Of a stretch of DNA of 64,000 nucleotides, positions 46,391-59,836 are shown one piece after another. The position numbers and the translations under genes are program-made. Location of the stretch: assembly GCA_001179505.1 (NCBI GenBank), contig CDMY01000366.1, positions 118,937 to 182,936 of the forward strand, in the 5' to 3' direction. The stretch comes from Vitrella brassicaformis (taxonomy: Eukaryota > Sar > Vitrellaceae). The number at the start of each line of letters is the position of its first letter. The stretch's first letter is position 1. The notes beneath the pieces were generated by a model. The model worked only from the letters and a program-made list of their open reading frames with translations. It had not been told where the DNA came from and did no database searches.

Positions 46391-46444
46391 GAGAGAGAGA
46401 GAGCGAGAGAGAGAGAGCGAGAGAGAGAGAGAGAGAGAGAGAGA
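46391..46444. repeat. (GA)n microsatellite
   Basis: About 54 nt of GA dinucleotides with two GC interruptions. Confidence 0.95.
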
Positions 46445-48311
46445 CCCCCCACAAACCGACCAAGAGCGGATGAGAGACGGAGGCCACGGACAGCACCGAG
46501 TGAGTGAGAACATGTATGCAGCATAGCTCTCTGCATCTAAATGAATGAACGGTTGACCTTTGGCAAGAGAGGCACGTAATGAGCCAACGAACGAGGCCCG
46601 TGACAGACAGACAGACGGAGAGGCCCACGAAGGGAATGGGAAGAAGGTGTACGTACGAACATCCATCCAGTCATCCAGTCATGGCACCAACTGGGCTCTT
46701 CTCTGCCTCTCAGATGTGTACGGTCGGTTCCAACATAGACACACACAAGAGAGATGGAACTAGGCGCATGAGAGAGCATGCACACAACAGAGAGACGGAG
46801 TGATGGGATAGAAACGAAAATGATCCAAGCCTCCGATAAGATAAATACATACACGGATGGCCGTAGCCGTACATGCAGCCACCATGATAACAAAGTCCGC
46901 ACAGACAAGATAACAAAGTCCGCACAGACAAGACAGACAGACAGACAGCCAAGCAGACAGGCAGGCAATGATGCGCCAAACAAGCGGTGCAGCGAGGCAG
47001 CGAAGCCGACACCTAAGCGAGAGCGACAGACAGAAGGAAACAAGGGAATGCAAAGCGAGAGGCGATTCATCATGAGACAGACAGACAGACAGGCACGCAC
47101 ATAGACAGATGAATAAGCGACGACGACCATCCCGTCCACGTTTGGATGCCATGCACCCCCGCACACGTAGGCAAGGCACGCACTGTCAGATAGATGATAG
47201 GGGCAACAGGGCAAGGAGGCTAGCTGCACACAAGAGGGAGAGCTGGCGGGCGAGAGGGCGACCGATTTCGATCATTCTCTCCCACACACACGTGAGAGAC
47301 AGACCCATCGACATCGACTGACTGACCGAGGAACCCACTGGCACCGACATGCTCCCTCCCTCACCCAACACCACACGCACATTCATAATACACACACACA
47401 CACACAGACACACACACGTGGATGGGCCGAATGATGAATGGGTGCAAATTATAAGCGGGGCGGTGGGCACGACACACAACAAACACAACACAAAACAGGC
47501 ACACAAGCAGGAACACAGGCAGGCAGGCAGGAAGGTGGGCGGCATGGGCGCGTTGCGTGAATGCATCCATGCACATCGACCTAGCGGAGCACGGCATGTG
47601 AATAATAAGGAAGATAACATAGCCAAGCCACAAAACAACCAGCCGCTGACCGACGCTTTTCTCTGTGGTGTTCGCTGTCAGCCAGCCCTCTTCCTCCCCT
47701 CGCGGACACGCACACAGAACCATGTCGCACGCTCAATGGGTGATGAGTGCATGACAAGGTTGAGTGTGGGTCTGCCACGACTAGAAGGAAAAGGAAAAGG
47801 CGGAGACACACAACACTGGACGTGGCCCGTCCATCCATTCATCCATCACCTGTCGGACCATCAATTGTCGCGTGCACACAGGCAGGCCAACAGGCAGCTC
47901 CATGAGGCGGGCGATAAAAAAACACTCATGATGGGATGGGACGCGAGCTACCGTGAACTAGGCAACTGTGCTGGGAGGCGGTGCTCCGGTGTGTCTCACC
48001 AGAGGCACGGCACTCATCAATCAATGAATGGATGGATGGATGAATGAGTGAGTTGACGCATGAAGACAGACAGGTATGTATCTGTGTGTGTGTGTGTGTG
48101 TGTATGTGTATGCAGGTACGTACGCATATACCGAAACAAATAGACCAGCGTGTGTGCCGTGCCGTGTCGGAACCGATATCGATGGACCCGACCCAATCAA
48201 TGCAATGCATGTAATGGATGATGGGATGGTGAATCGCCCGCCACGCCATTCTGAAAGGCATGGCGAGGCCCACTCTCTCCTCATCGGTCTAGCTACTCAC
48301 TGCTCTCTTGA

Positions 48312-48312
<1 letters not shown>

Positions 48313-48342
<30 letters not shown>
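48313..48342. repeat. (CT)n microsatellite
   Basis: About 30 nt of uninterrupted CT dinucleotides. Confidence 0.95.
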
Positions 48343-48345
<3 letters not shown>

Positions 48346-48886
48346 GATGCCCTCCTCTCCACACGCAGCGCCCCCCTCCCTCCCCCTCCCCTCCCCCCTT
48401 CCGTCAGTCGGCAGACATCTATCTGTCTAAGCAGCAAGTCAGCCAGCCAGCCAGCCAGTCCGTATGGAGCTCTGCACACTCAGCAATTACCGAGATATAT
48501 ATTCACAGCAGGGGGCGCCCAACACCCGCGGCCCACCCGGCCCCACACGCACGCGATAATAGATAGAATAGCGCGCACGAAGGGGGCCGTCAGGGGCCGT
48601 CAGGGGATGCGAGGGCGCCGCCAAGCTCTATCCGTTCCATTACATTCGATAGATCCATCCAAGACGATAGGATGTCCATGCTACGATACGATACGATACG
48701 GTCGACCAATCCACCCACCCAAATGGGGTAAAATGCCCGCCCGCCCATATATGGCTGTCCATGCCTGCCTCTCCGTCGACATGTCTGCCTGCCCCATCCC
48801 TCCCTCCCTCCCTCCCTCTACATCTACATCTACATGCTGTGGGGGTGCGTGTATATGTATGGTGTCGATCCATCCATCCATCCATC

Positions 48887-51614
48887 TCACTGTCTGATGG
48901 TTGGGTATGAGTATGCCCCGCCGTACTGCTCGGGTCCTGGTGTGGGGTAGTGGGGGCCGCCCGGCATCATCTGGGCCGCACCCAGCATTCCACCCGCACC
49001 AGCCGCACCATGGTGCATCATACCTGCAGACCAAACACACACACACACACGCATTTCTGCTCTCCCTGTGAGTGAGTTCCATGTCTGTGCATGGCGTGGT
49101 TCAGCAGCTGACTGACCGGCTTGAATGTCGACAGGTGGCTGGTAGGATGGCGCCTGCGAGGAGGTGGCTGTGGGTGGGTGTGCGGCTGTGGCGAACATGT
49201 GGGGTGCGGGTGCTGCACGGGGGTCGCTGCAGAAGTGCTCCTCGCCCTTCTTGATCTGCACCTTGAGGCGCTTGCCAGCCACCGAGAAGCCGTTCATGCC
49301 GATGACGGCGTTGGCGGCAGACGCAGGGTTGTCGAAGCTCACGAAACCGAACCCCCTGTTGCGGCCCGTCGCCTTGTCCGTCGTGATGCGGGCACTGGGC
49401 ATTGCATGCGTGAGACAGACAGACAACGGATGTGTCTGTGGTTGTGTGAGCGTGTTGGTTGTGCCGTGTGCACAGACCTGATGATGTGTCCGTAGTGTGC
49501 GAAGTGGTGGATGAGGTCATTCTCCGACCACTCGTTGGGGATGTGGAAAATAAACAAATTGCTACCTGCACACACACACACACACACACACAACACGTGT
49601 GATAACCCACCCCTCTCTGTCTGTATGTCTGGTGGTTGTTTCTGACCTGGTGGCCCGTGTGTCTGCGACCCTGCTGCCGTCGGTGAGACGTTCAGCTGCA
49701 CATTGCCCAACTGACACACCACACACACACACAGACAGTGGTCGTGATGACATAGCCGCCGTCGGTCGGTTCATGCGTGTGTGTGTCGGCATGTGGGTCA
49801 GTACAGTACCCTCATGGCGGTAGCGCCCCGCTGCGCGAGGTGGCTGCCGCCGTATTGCGGTGCCGGCCGGGGTGCGTCCATCTCGGGCGGCCTGTCCCAC
49901 TGAGTCACGCCCGTCATCTGGTTGTGGTAATACGGACTGCATCACCCATCACCCATCACACACACCACGCACACACACCACATTGACACACCCTGTCTGT
50001 TCATTCGATTCGGTAGCTGTCGCGTACCGTCCTTCGTGTGTGAAGTACTCGCGCCACGGCTGCACATACAGACACACAGACACACACCTTCGGTTGACCG
50101 GGTCCGTGTGGTCCATGTGAGCGGGCTCACTTCACTTGATTTGCTGGCTTACCGACGGCGGTGCGGCGGGTGGTGTGGCCTGTGTGGGTGGGTAGGGCTG
50201 GATGGCCTCTGCGCCGATCTCCTGCATGCCGGGGAGCTGGCCGTACGGCGACCCGCCGTCCTTGCTCAGCGCCGTCCGCTTGTTCTCCGCAAACCTCACC
50301 TCGATGGGACGATCCGAATTCTGACGATATTTATATAGCCACACACACACGCATATAGAGGGGCAGAGAGGGAGAGAGAAGGAAATGAAGGCATCGTGAG
50401 CGCTGTGGTGTGTTGTGGTGTGGTGTGAGCATTTCCTTCGTACAGGGAGAGTGACTTTTCCGTTGAGTTGCTGGATGGCGTAGAATGCCTGCTCCTTGTA
50501 AGCGAACTTGACAAACGCACACCCTGCAAGACACACACACAGCACACGACACACAGAGAGATGCGCATGGGTGGCTCGGGAAGAGGGTGGACCGACCTTT
50601 TGACTGTTTGAGGTTGTCCCTCATAATGAAGACCTCTTCGATGGTGCCGTGCTCCTCAAACACCCGCTGGATGTCACTCTCAGTCGTCGTCTTGGGCAAA
50701 CTACCCACAAACAACTTGGCCTATAGAATATGTATGCGCACACACACCCACACCCAATGGCCCGGCTCGCTGCGCCGCGTGTGGTGCGGTGTGTGTGTGT
50801 TGCAATTAATGCTATTTATCTACCTGGTCGACGCCAGGCAGTGCGTTGTCGAGTGGGAGCCCCAGCCGTTCGTGTTCGCCCACGGCATACTTGATGGTCA
50901 GCGGCCCCAGCGACTGGTCGAGCACCTTGATGTTGTTGAGCGCACGCACCGCAGCATCCGCACTCGTGATGCTCGCGTAACGAACAAACGCACAACCTGA
51001 ATAGTGGGTGGACACACCATGTAGTAGAGCCAGACAGACAGGCAGGTGCAGACAATACTCATTTGTGTCTATGGATGGGGAGGTACGTACCCTTGTGCGC
51101 CTGTGTTTCCCGGTCCCGTATAATCGCCACATCGGTGATATCGCCATACGCACTAAAGATCTGCACACATCCCACACAACACACGACACACACAGACACA
51201 ACCAATCAGCCAGCCGCGCCCGCATCCATCCACCCATCCATCGACGTGCACAGGAGGTACCGTACCACTCGTAGTGTGTCTTCGTTCATGGTCCGCGGCA
51301 CTCGTCCGACGAACAGCTTGACCTCCACAGGCGGACACCCTGACCCACCCGCACCACCCGCACCAGGCGGCCCGGCCCCGTGTGGCGGGCCGCCCATCAT
51401 GCCACCTCCAGTGGCGGTAGACGCCTGCTGCTGCATCGCCTCACTCGTTGACGGGGCTGTCGGAGGCACTGTCCGACCGAAGAACACACAACCAACACAC
51501 ACGACACATAGGTGTGAAGAGATGTGTCCGTTGTCCTGTGGTTGGTCAGCGCGTACCTTCGTGTGAGGCGCTGGTTGGCGGTGTGGGCATGTCAGAGGGG
51601 GGAGGGTGCATCAT
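48887..51614 (-). CDS. CELF/Bruno-like RNA-binding protein with three RRMs and a WW domain
   Basis: Thirteen exons: 51557-51614, 51266-51468, 51091-51160, 50824-50996, 50597-50720, 50444-50523, 50153-50320, 50028-50059, 49810-49936, 49647-49710, 49478-49565, 49117-49394, 48887-49023. They give 533 aa with all phases matching. RRM1 spans about 69-150 ([16 protein letters not shown]), RRM2 about 169-250 ([17 protein letters not shown]) and RRM3 about 369-450 ([20 protein letters not shown]). RRM1-RRM2 are close together and RRM3 is distal, as in CELF proteins. Between RRM2 and RRM3, residues 293-320 form a WW domain, with [15 protein letters not shown] then QWDRPP and Trp294 and Trp316 in place. 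CELF proteins bind GU-rich RNA and control splicing and translation. WW domains bind Pro-rich partners; plant FCA combines RRMs with a WW domain. Confidence 0.92.
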
Positions 51615-52363
51615 CGCGCTGGACGGTCGGACAGCGAACCGAAGTATCCGACCACCAACAGCCGCCGCCCTGATACACCGAGAGGAGAAAACAGAAAACA
51701 CGGCAGAGAAAGAAAGCAGCCACAAAGCAGAGCAGTTCACATCACATCTGGCAAAACACTGCAGCCAGCCGTTGTGTGCTCTGCTCTGTCTGCGGCCTCC
51801 CTGCCCTGTGTGTTCTTCCTCTTTTGTGTCGTGCACTGCACTGCACTCCACACCCACCAGGAAACGAGGCGCGAGATGGCGGCTCAGCCGGTGTTGTAGT
51901 CGAATTGCTGGCGCGACGGGGAGAGCAGCGCCACTCGCTAAATGGTCGGTCGAGGTCAGAGCAGAGGGGCGCCGCCACGAGATGGAGACAGACAGACAGA
52001 CGATATAGATAACGCAGAATAGAGGCCGGCTCCGACAGGGACGCAGGCAGCGAGATGGGGCAGGGCAGACACTTGGACACACTGACTGGGCAGACTGACG
52101 TACACACGACTATAGCACCAGCACCACTAACGCACGCAGGAAGGACACGGCAGCAGCGCCACACGACAGCAGACGAGAGGAGGAGAAGAGCGAGATCGCC
52201 GCCGGCGGCATACGTCTTCCAACTCTTTCTCTGTGCCCTGCTGCTGCCCCTGCTTTAATTGTGAGATCAGCAGAGAAAACGGGAAGGAAGCGGCTAAGCT
52301 CGTCGCCCCGAAAAGCCCAGCCCTAACCCAATCCTAGTACCCCCCAAAGCCCCCAGGGAGAAG
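51615..52363. promoter_or_regulatory. Divergent promoter region, CELF-like / basic protein
   Basis: A 749-bp interval between divergent start codons. It includes a CAGA-rich tract near 51980-52005 and CA/GCA-rich segments. No coding exon or defined element was found. Confidence 0.4.
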
Positions 52364-55300
52364 ATGGCTGGGACACTGACGTTCAAAGGCATCGGCGTTG
52401 ACGTCCCTCAGATGCCCCTTTCAGCGTTTCTCAAGTCTGGCACGTCACCGGCGGGGAAAAGGACCGGAGCTCCGTCGGAGCGTAAGGAGGTGATTCGGTC
52501 CGTCTGTGACACGCTGGGCTTCGAGGCCGAGAGCCTCTCGCGCCTCCTCGAGGGCGAGTGTGACAATAACCACCTGCAAAGAGGTGAGGCTTCACGAGAC
52601 GGCAGGAAGATTCGATGGATCTTTCGCCTGTGGTGCAGGTGAGTTCCTGAATGTGCTGGCGGATGCGCTGGACGGTCTAGCCCGGATTTCCCGAGTTGGA
52701 ACACCCAACCTGGCGAACACATCTATAAGTGAGAACGCGCCGCCGTCTCCGACTCCCCAGCCGAAGTCTCCTCCACCCACCCCCTGCTCCGTCTCATCCG
52801 CCACACATCTGGTGCCGAAGCCGGCCGTCGGGCTGTCGCCGAGAACAAGAGACCAGCCCGCCATGTACTCCCCCTCCCCTCCCCTGTCAGCCACACTGCG
52901 AACGACGACTCGCGAGGGGACGCGAAGCACTCTCGGGTCACGGCTGCAGCAGCCCGTCACCTCCCCGCACCGCTGCGTGTGTGATGACCCCCTGATCTCC
53001 TCACCGTTCGCCAAGGAGGGGCCCTTCTTCTCTCCATCTCTCTCGTCATCAGCCACCCCTTTTGCGAGACTTCGTGCCCGACCCGTCGCCTCGGCGGCTG
53101 GCTGGAGTGACAAACACCGCGACAGGGAGAGGGTTTCAACAGCCGAGAGGACACTGCTGGTTCGCGAGGCACAGCTGCGGGAGATGGCTCGGAGGCTGCA
53201 GCAGAGAGAGAGGGGGGATCTGTCGGGGGCGTCATCTGCAAATGGTGGGGGTGGGGGGACTTCGGGAGGTTTAGGTGGGTGGGATGACGAGAGCTGCTAT
53301 GGCGGTGAGAGGGACTTTGAGTTGGTGGAGGGGCTGGAGCGGGCGCTCAGCCGGCTGGAGCAAGAGAATGAGAAGATGCGCAGCATACTCATGCTCAAAG
53401 TGAGAGGAGAGGAGAGATGGGACGAGCTCCACATGACACACACAGGTCTCTTCCTGTCTGCATGTCTCTCTCTCAGACACAGCAGATCTCCCTTTTGCAG
53501 CAGGAGCTAGACCGCCGCGGCCCCTTTCCCTCATCATCCCCCTCTCGCCCTTCATCGGGCCGCACCACACCCAAGAGACACAGATCCAAAACACCCCTAC
53601 GCACCAAGAAAACTGCAAAGGGCACCACCACCATCAGGAAGCGCCCACCTGGCTCGGGTGCAAGCGTCTCCAGTCGCGCATCGAGTGCCAAGAGGGCCAC
53701 TCTCGTCAAGAAGAAATCGCAGCAAAGGTGAGATGGCATTGAACGGAACGTGCCGGCCAAGTGTTGTGGTTGTTGGCACCTCTATCTGTGTGTCCATCTG
53801 TTGCAGGGGCGGGAAGGCCGCATCTCGCTCAGCGACGAAGAGGGCGGTGTCTCCCGTGACTCCGCGGCCCGACCCATCGGCTCAGGCAGCCATGATTGAG
53901 ATGATGCAGCGAATTCGGTACCTGGAAGAGCAGCTGGCTGCCGCACAACAGCAACAGGTATCTATCAATCAGCACATGCTCCGGAGAACCCACCACAAAT
54001 TCTCGGCCCTTTCTTTCCACAGGTCGAGCAAGCCACGACCCCCGCACCAGTAACCACCCCAGCTGGTGTGAGCACGCCCTCCGTCTCTGTGCGTGTGCGG
54101 GCCACCCGGTCGCCCCGTGACGGCCCTCCGACCACGGTTCAGTCTCCCTCGATGAGCCCCTCTCTGCCGCATGGCACCTGCCAGTGGGAGCATCAGCTGA
54201 GTCCCACGAGCAATGTCAGAGTGCGTGTCAATGTGCATGGGAGGGGCGGCACACGGTCGGCAGCCGGCAGCCCCAGGAGGGGCGTCGATCGCACTGCTGC
54301 TTTTCCACAGTACACTGCCAGGTCTGGTGGCTGCCGTGATAAGCAAAGTAGACACACCCCTTACGAAGGGTAGAAATGGTCTTGACTCTGTCTATATTTC
54401 AGGTCAGAGTCTCGTTCGCCGGAGACGGCGAGTATGGCCAGCCCTCTCACTGTGTCTCCGGGACCGTCCCACATCCCGCAATACGGTGGAGACGTAGCAG
54501 AGCAGCTGCCCCCATCAATGATGACCCGGCACATGGATGCTGACGACAAATTGGCTCCACCCGACGGCCTGTCGAGCAGCGGCGGCGTGGCCTTCTTTGT
54601 TCCCGTGGGAGCGGAAGCAGACGGAGGGGAGGCTCCCGAGGACGGACAGCGTCAGGCAGCTGCGGCTGACAGCGTCAAGACGCCCCTCTGGTGTTACTTT
54701 CAAAGGCACCAGGAATCGCAGCAGCGCAAGCCGCCGCCTGCGAAGAGGCAGAGGCCCCTGAAGAGGCCACTCCGGAAGGGGAAGAAAGCGGCCAAGACGC
54801 CCTTGAAGCTGCTGAGACGACACGTGAGGAAGCAGCCGCAGCCGCAGCCGCAGGCTGCGCCTCAGGAGAGAACACCGTCCTTCACCGACCAAAGAGACTC
54901 GCGACGGGTAGACGTCGACGTCGGGCCTCCTGCCGAACAACCACCGATACCCCCGCCAGAGCAGCCTTTTCCCTTCCCCCCTCTCACGCCACCCACAGTA
55001 GCCAAGTCAGCCAAGTCAGCGGCCGCCTTTCCCATCCCCCCCAATACATACACCTTCCCCTCCCCTCCCTCCCGGCTGAGGCCGCGCACCCTCGCTCCAT
55101 CTCCCTCGGAGCCTCGCATACGCATCCTCAGCCCCGGCCACACGTCCGTTGGCGGCATATCCACTTGGAGCGTGTGTCCGAGCATCAAGAGCCGCATCGA
55201 CCCTATCATCAACGAGCTCGTCCCATACAAGTATCATGACTACTCCATGTGTCTCCCCAATGGGGTGGGGGGCGGTGCCGATGACATGGACCTGCTCCCT

Positions 55301-56002
55301 ACGAGCCCCCCGCGGCCGTACCCGTTGCACCCGGGGGCGTCACGGATGGATGAGGGGCCGGCTTCGTCTGCGGCACCGGCAAGTATCGAGCTGTCAGATG
55401 ATGATGAGCAGGAACATTTGGACTCATTTCAGCACATGCAGCCCCATGGTGTGAGGCAGGTGCTGGTTCCCCCGCCCCTGCGGCCCGAAGAGGCGAAAAA
55501 GGCCGCGTACGACAGAAGAAGGGAAGGAGACATGGCAACTGGGCAGCAAAGTGGCGGGGAATGGAGGGCTGAGAGGGACACAACAGGGGCGACACAACAG
55601 GGGCGACATCAGAGTGCTATGATGACTCCGCAGTCACCCCCACCAGCAGAATCACCACCAGCACCCACTGGCACCCACGACGCAGCCCCCTTCATCTGGT
55701 GGTATCTGCCCCCGTCTGCCGCCCAGCCGTCTCGAGACAACACACCCACGCGAGAGACACGGACGAGACAGATGCCGCACAGGCCTGTGGGTCTCTTCTC
55801 GCCCATGCACACGACAAGCGGGGAGGTGGAGAGGACCATCGCAGCCTCAGCAATGGCGGGGCATCAGCAGCAGCCTGCGCATGTCAGTGGAGGTGCGGGT
55901 GTGGGTGTGGGTGTGGGTGTGGTTGAGGAGAGGAGGGCCCGCGTGGAGAGGTCAGAGTCTCTGTGTGAGGCAACGAAGAGCTGCCTCTTGTACTGCAAGT
56001 AG
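52364..56002 (+). CDS. Large basic, low-complexity protein of unknown function
   Basis: Six exons: 52364-52583, 52639-53399, 53477-53727, 53807-53957, 54023-54321, 54403-56002. They give 1093 aa with all phases matching. The N-terminal 90 residues (MAGTLTFKGIGVDVPQMPLS, then EFLNVLADALDGLARIS) look folded. The rest is Ser/Pro/Arg-rich with short coiled coils: AERTLLVREAQLREMARRLQ near residue 265, and IEMMQRIRYLEEQLAAAQQQ near 455. A strongly basic stretch (KRQRPLKRPLRKGKKAAK) could be a nuclear signal or microtubule-binding tract, as could the Ser/Arg/Lys region SKTPLRTKKTAKG. No enzyme signature. A cytoskeletal or nuclear role is possible but unproven. A Val/Gly repeat (GVGVGVGV) near the C-terminus reflects a GT microsatellite inside the coding sequence. 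Confidence 0.7.
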
Positions 56003-56723
56003 GTAGAGCCCAGGCGCATCTGCATGTGAAGGGCCGGCAAAGTGATTCGTGTAGCCATGGCTGTGTATGCGATGCCTGGACGGTCGTGTCAGTGTTGGAT
56101 GTGTTCGCTTGTGCCTGAAACCACTCATCCATCGCAGAGTTGACGACGACACGGTACACAACATTCTGGGCTGCAGAGGCGTCGGGGCGACAAACCGTGT
56201 TCTCCGTTCGGCCCGCTTCGGCCGCTGCTGTACACTGTACTTATCCAGGCACATAGCCATGGCGGAGTGAGTGATGGAGAATGCGTGCAGCCGGGTAAGG
56301 GGATGAGAGCACTCAATCCATCGAATGCACTGCACACACACGCACAGCGTCTCTTGCCCCAACCTCTTGCCGGCTCGCTGCTCATACGTACCATCGCTGT
56401 CCGACTTTCTTCGTCACGGACATCCGTGCATTTTCTTACGTGAGTGGCCCTGACTGACATTTGAGATGGATGGAAGTACTGCAGTACACTGCCTTCCCGG
56501 AGTAAAATATTAAGGGTTTGTCAATGCACTCGATCTTGTCAGTCACCCCGTCCCGTCCATAGACAGACAATTAGTCCGGTCCATTCACTCTTCTCACGTC
56601 CAGACAGACCCACCAGCTTCGTTCGCACACATCAATGGTACCAACACTCGACGACCCGACCAGCCACACCACAACCCATTGATTTATTTGCTCGAGCCAG
56701 CCCTCATTCACTGTGTGCATGCA
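56003..56723. other. Spacer between converging genes
   Basis: About 720 nt holding two 3' UTRs. No exon-like segment was identified with confidence. Confidence 0.5.
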
Positions 56724-57246
56724 CTATCTCGAGAACTGCCTCTTGTCAGACGCCTCGCGCTTGCCTAACAGACACACACACCACACATCACACACAGCGA
56801 AGAGAGGGTGCAAAACAAATACATATCGGATCGGTCGGCTGCGCGTCGTTTGGTCTGGTCAGCCGGCATACCGTATGGATTGCTGGCTGAGAATTTGTGT
56901 CCCGACGTGGGCTTCTTGCCTTTGAATCCGCCGCTGGCCTTGAGGGTGTGGCGAGACGACTTGGCCTTGACGTTCAACTCAACCTGATCGATCATATGAA
57001 CACACAAACACACACACGGTGCGTGGGTGTGTTGTGTGGGTGTGGGTGTGTCCGGTAGTCAGTCACCTTGGGTGGCGCGGAGAAGCCGAATGACTGCATG
57101 AGACAGACAGCCATACAAGGAGCGACTAGATGCACGTGATTGTGTGTTGGTCTGTCTGTCTGTGGTGACCTTGGCCACTCTCTGGAGGTCCAGTGCCTGC
57201 ACGTCGAAAATGTCTTTGAGCGAATGGGACGCATAAGCCTGACACA

Positions 57247-57281
<35 letters not shown>

Positions 57282-59836
57282 GTAGGTTTGAGTGTTGCTA
57301 TCTTTCATTCATTCATTCGTCTGGTAGTGCATGTCAGTCATGTCATGTGCCGCTGTCTGAGCTGTCTGTCTTATTTACATACGTGGAGATATGATCGGTA
57401 TGCGTCGCGCGACGACCGATGCAGGTGGTAGTTCTTCTCAATCAGACGCTCCATCTGGGACTGCACATCACATCACATCACATCACATCCACACACAGCC
57501 AAACAACAGAGAGACTCCCATGCACCGCCCACCTGCACGTTGCTGATCTTGTGTGGCGGGAAAGTGTATTCGTTGAGCGGCACGTTGGCCTGCCTGAGGT
57601 AGCGCAGGAAGCCCAGCTCCTCCGGCATGAGGAACAGCAGCGCCTTCCCCTGACCACCCGCACCGCGAGCAGTGCGGCCAACGCGATGGATGTACTCCCT
57701 GTGTGAGTGGTGGGAGCAGGGCAGGGCACATACATACAGCAGACAGACAGACAGACAGACAGAGAGACAACCAGATGCAGTCAGTGTTGTGTTGTGTTTG
57801 CCCACTTGGGGTCATCGGGCGGATCGTACTGCACAATCCAGTCGACCTGCACACACACATACAAGCATACAAGCATCAGGCAGGTTGTTCCCCTGTTCTT
57901 TCTGTTCTTTCTGTTCTCTCTCTCCCAGACTCCCTCCCTCCCTCGCTCACCTTTGGTATGTCCAGCCCCCTGGCTGCGACGTCGGTGCAGAGGAGTACGC
58001 CCTTTTGTGCGCTGCAGAAGTCGTAGTAGGTGGTGAGGCGGGCGGCCTGCTTCTTCTTGCCGTGGATGCAGGTGGTGTGCAGGTCGATGTAGTTGAGCAG
58101 CTCGTCGTGGAACTTGACGCTGTTGCACGCCGAGAAGAACACCATCACCTTCTTGTCACGGTTCTTCTTCAGAAACGTGAATAGCAGCAGGAAACGCGTC
58201 TCGGCCGGACACACAACGTACCCCTGCTGCAGCCCCGCCACCGTCGCCACGCGAGCCTTCACCTGCGCAACATAACAACACAGACACGGCAATGCATTCA
58301 ATGGGGGTGTGGTGTGTTGGCCGTGACTGACGTGATGATGTCGGATTGGCTATACCATACCTACACACCTGGATGTAGATGGGTTTCGTAAGTGAGAGTC
58401 TGGCGAGGTCCTGCACTTTGGTGGTCTGAGTGGCGGAGAAGAGGGCCGTCTGGCGCTTCTTGGGCAGCAGCCGGATGATCTGGTTCATCTCCTCCTCAAA
58501 CCCGATCTCCAAAATGCGGTCCGCCTCGTCGATCACCAAGGACACCAGATTCGAGTACAGGAAACCCTACACACACCCACACCCCCACACAAACATACAT
58601 ACATAGCGGTGCCCTGCCCTGCCCATGCATCGCATCCATCGTGTGTTGCTCACTCACTTTGGTGTTCTGCATATGGTCGAGTAGGCGGCCCGGTGTGGCG
58701 ACTAGCACAGTGACGCCCTTGGCGAGCTTCTCAGCCTCGTTGCGGCGGTTCGCACCGCCCATCACCAAGCCATGGGTCAGGGGCAGGTACTTGCAGAGGT
58801 CCTTGGCCACCTCATAGATCTGCAGGGACAGCTCACGGGTGGGCGATATCACCTGCACTCACACAGACAACACACAAACAAACAAACATATGAATGTGTG
58901 TATGGCACAGGCGCTGCGCTGCGGCCGTGTGTGTGTTGGTGTGGTGCCTCCCTCACCAGCACGCCCGTCCCGCTCTTGGGCAGGAACTTGATCTCATAGA
59001 GGGTCTGCACGGTGGGGATCAGGAACGCCAGCGTCTTGCCGGAGCCCGTCTGCGCCGCTCCGAGCACATCGTGGCCCTCCAGCAGATGGGGAATCGCCTT
59101 GGCCTGACAGACAGACGGACACACACACACATAGCTTTCTCCCTCACTCCTTCACTCACCGCCCTCTCCGCCCTCTCTAAGTGGCTGGCTGGCTGACCTG
59201 TATCTCGGTGAGCTGTTCGAACTTGTTGTCCTTGAGAGCCTTCTTGAGCTGGTCGCATATCTCAAGCTCGTCGAACCGCATGTCGCTGAAGAACCCACCT
59301 GACATGGTCGTGGTGGTGCCAGACTGATCCCCTGTGGCTCCACACGAGGGGGCATCAGCACCACCACCAGCCGCCGCCGCCGCCTCGCCAGTGCCGTTGG
59401 CCACTGCTGATGCTGCTGCTGCTGATTGGTCCTCATCGGTTCCATCTTGCATGGCTCCCTCGTCAGCCTCTTCCCCTCCCCCCTGCTCCACCACCTGGTC
59501 CTGGGCCTCTGTCGTCACGTGCTGCTGCTTCTTGCTCCGTTGACGCACCTTCTTTCTCCTCGGTTCAGCAGCATCGCCTGCAGACGGGGACGGGAATGCA
59601 AGACCATTCATGGCGTCGTCATCCTCATCTGCCGTCCGCTGCTTCTTGGCGACGACCCATGCTGACTCATGCTCATCAGGGACAGCAGGCTGACTCCTCT
59701 TCGTGGCCTTCGGCACACCATCCGTCCATGAGGGACCGTCGAGATCAAGATCATGGCTCCCTTGCTGGCTTCGCAGTTGCCTGAGCTTCAGCAGCCTCTC
59801 CAGCTTTTTCTTCGCCTTTGCTGTGGGATCCTCCAT
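56724..59836 (-). CDS. DDX18: DEAD-box RNA helicase DDX18/Has1
   Basis: Twelve exons: 59198-59836, 58957-59103, 58658-58852, 58369-58566, 57951-58262, 57806-57846, 57533-57698, 57383-57460, 57170-57238, 57067-57093, 56872-56983, 56724-56764. They give 674 aa with all phases matching, close to the usual length. It is a nucleolar ATP-dependent helicase for 60S ribosome assembly. After a charged, Ala-rich head of 175 residues come [10 protein letters not shown] (Q-motif region), AQTGSGKT (230-237), [20 protein letters not shown] (340-343), [19 protein letters not shown] and HRVGRTARG. The family-specific [16 protein letters not shown] and the C-terminal [20 protein letters not shown], then [17 protein letters not shown], identify the Has1/DDX18 subgroup. 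A Lys-rich tail ends in a last exon of 13 codons (including the stop). Confidence 0.96.

Larger units (their letters stand above)
44438..48886. other. 4.4-kb gene-free region dense in simple repeats
   Basis: No exon with coding character and matching splice sites was found on either strand. The stretch is full of CA, ACAT, CAGA, (GA)n and (CCCT)n repeats. Long open frames here are made of repeat-encoded Cys/Val/Ser runs. It contains the promoter of the coiled-coil gene and the 3' flank of the CELF-like gene. A non-coding RNA cannot be ruled out. Confidence 0.55.

Noticed and set aside
46537-47229. A 230-codon minus-strand open frame in the repeat-rich spacer
   Set aside because: Made of repeat-encoded Cys/Leu/Ser/Val runs (from CAGA and GACA repeats), with no domain, no splice-consistent neighbours and no codon bias.
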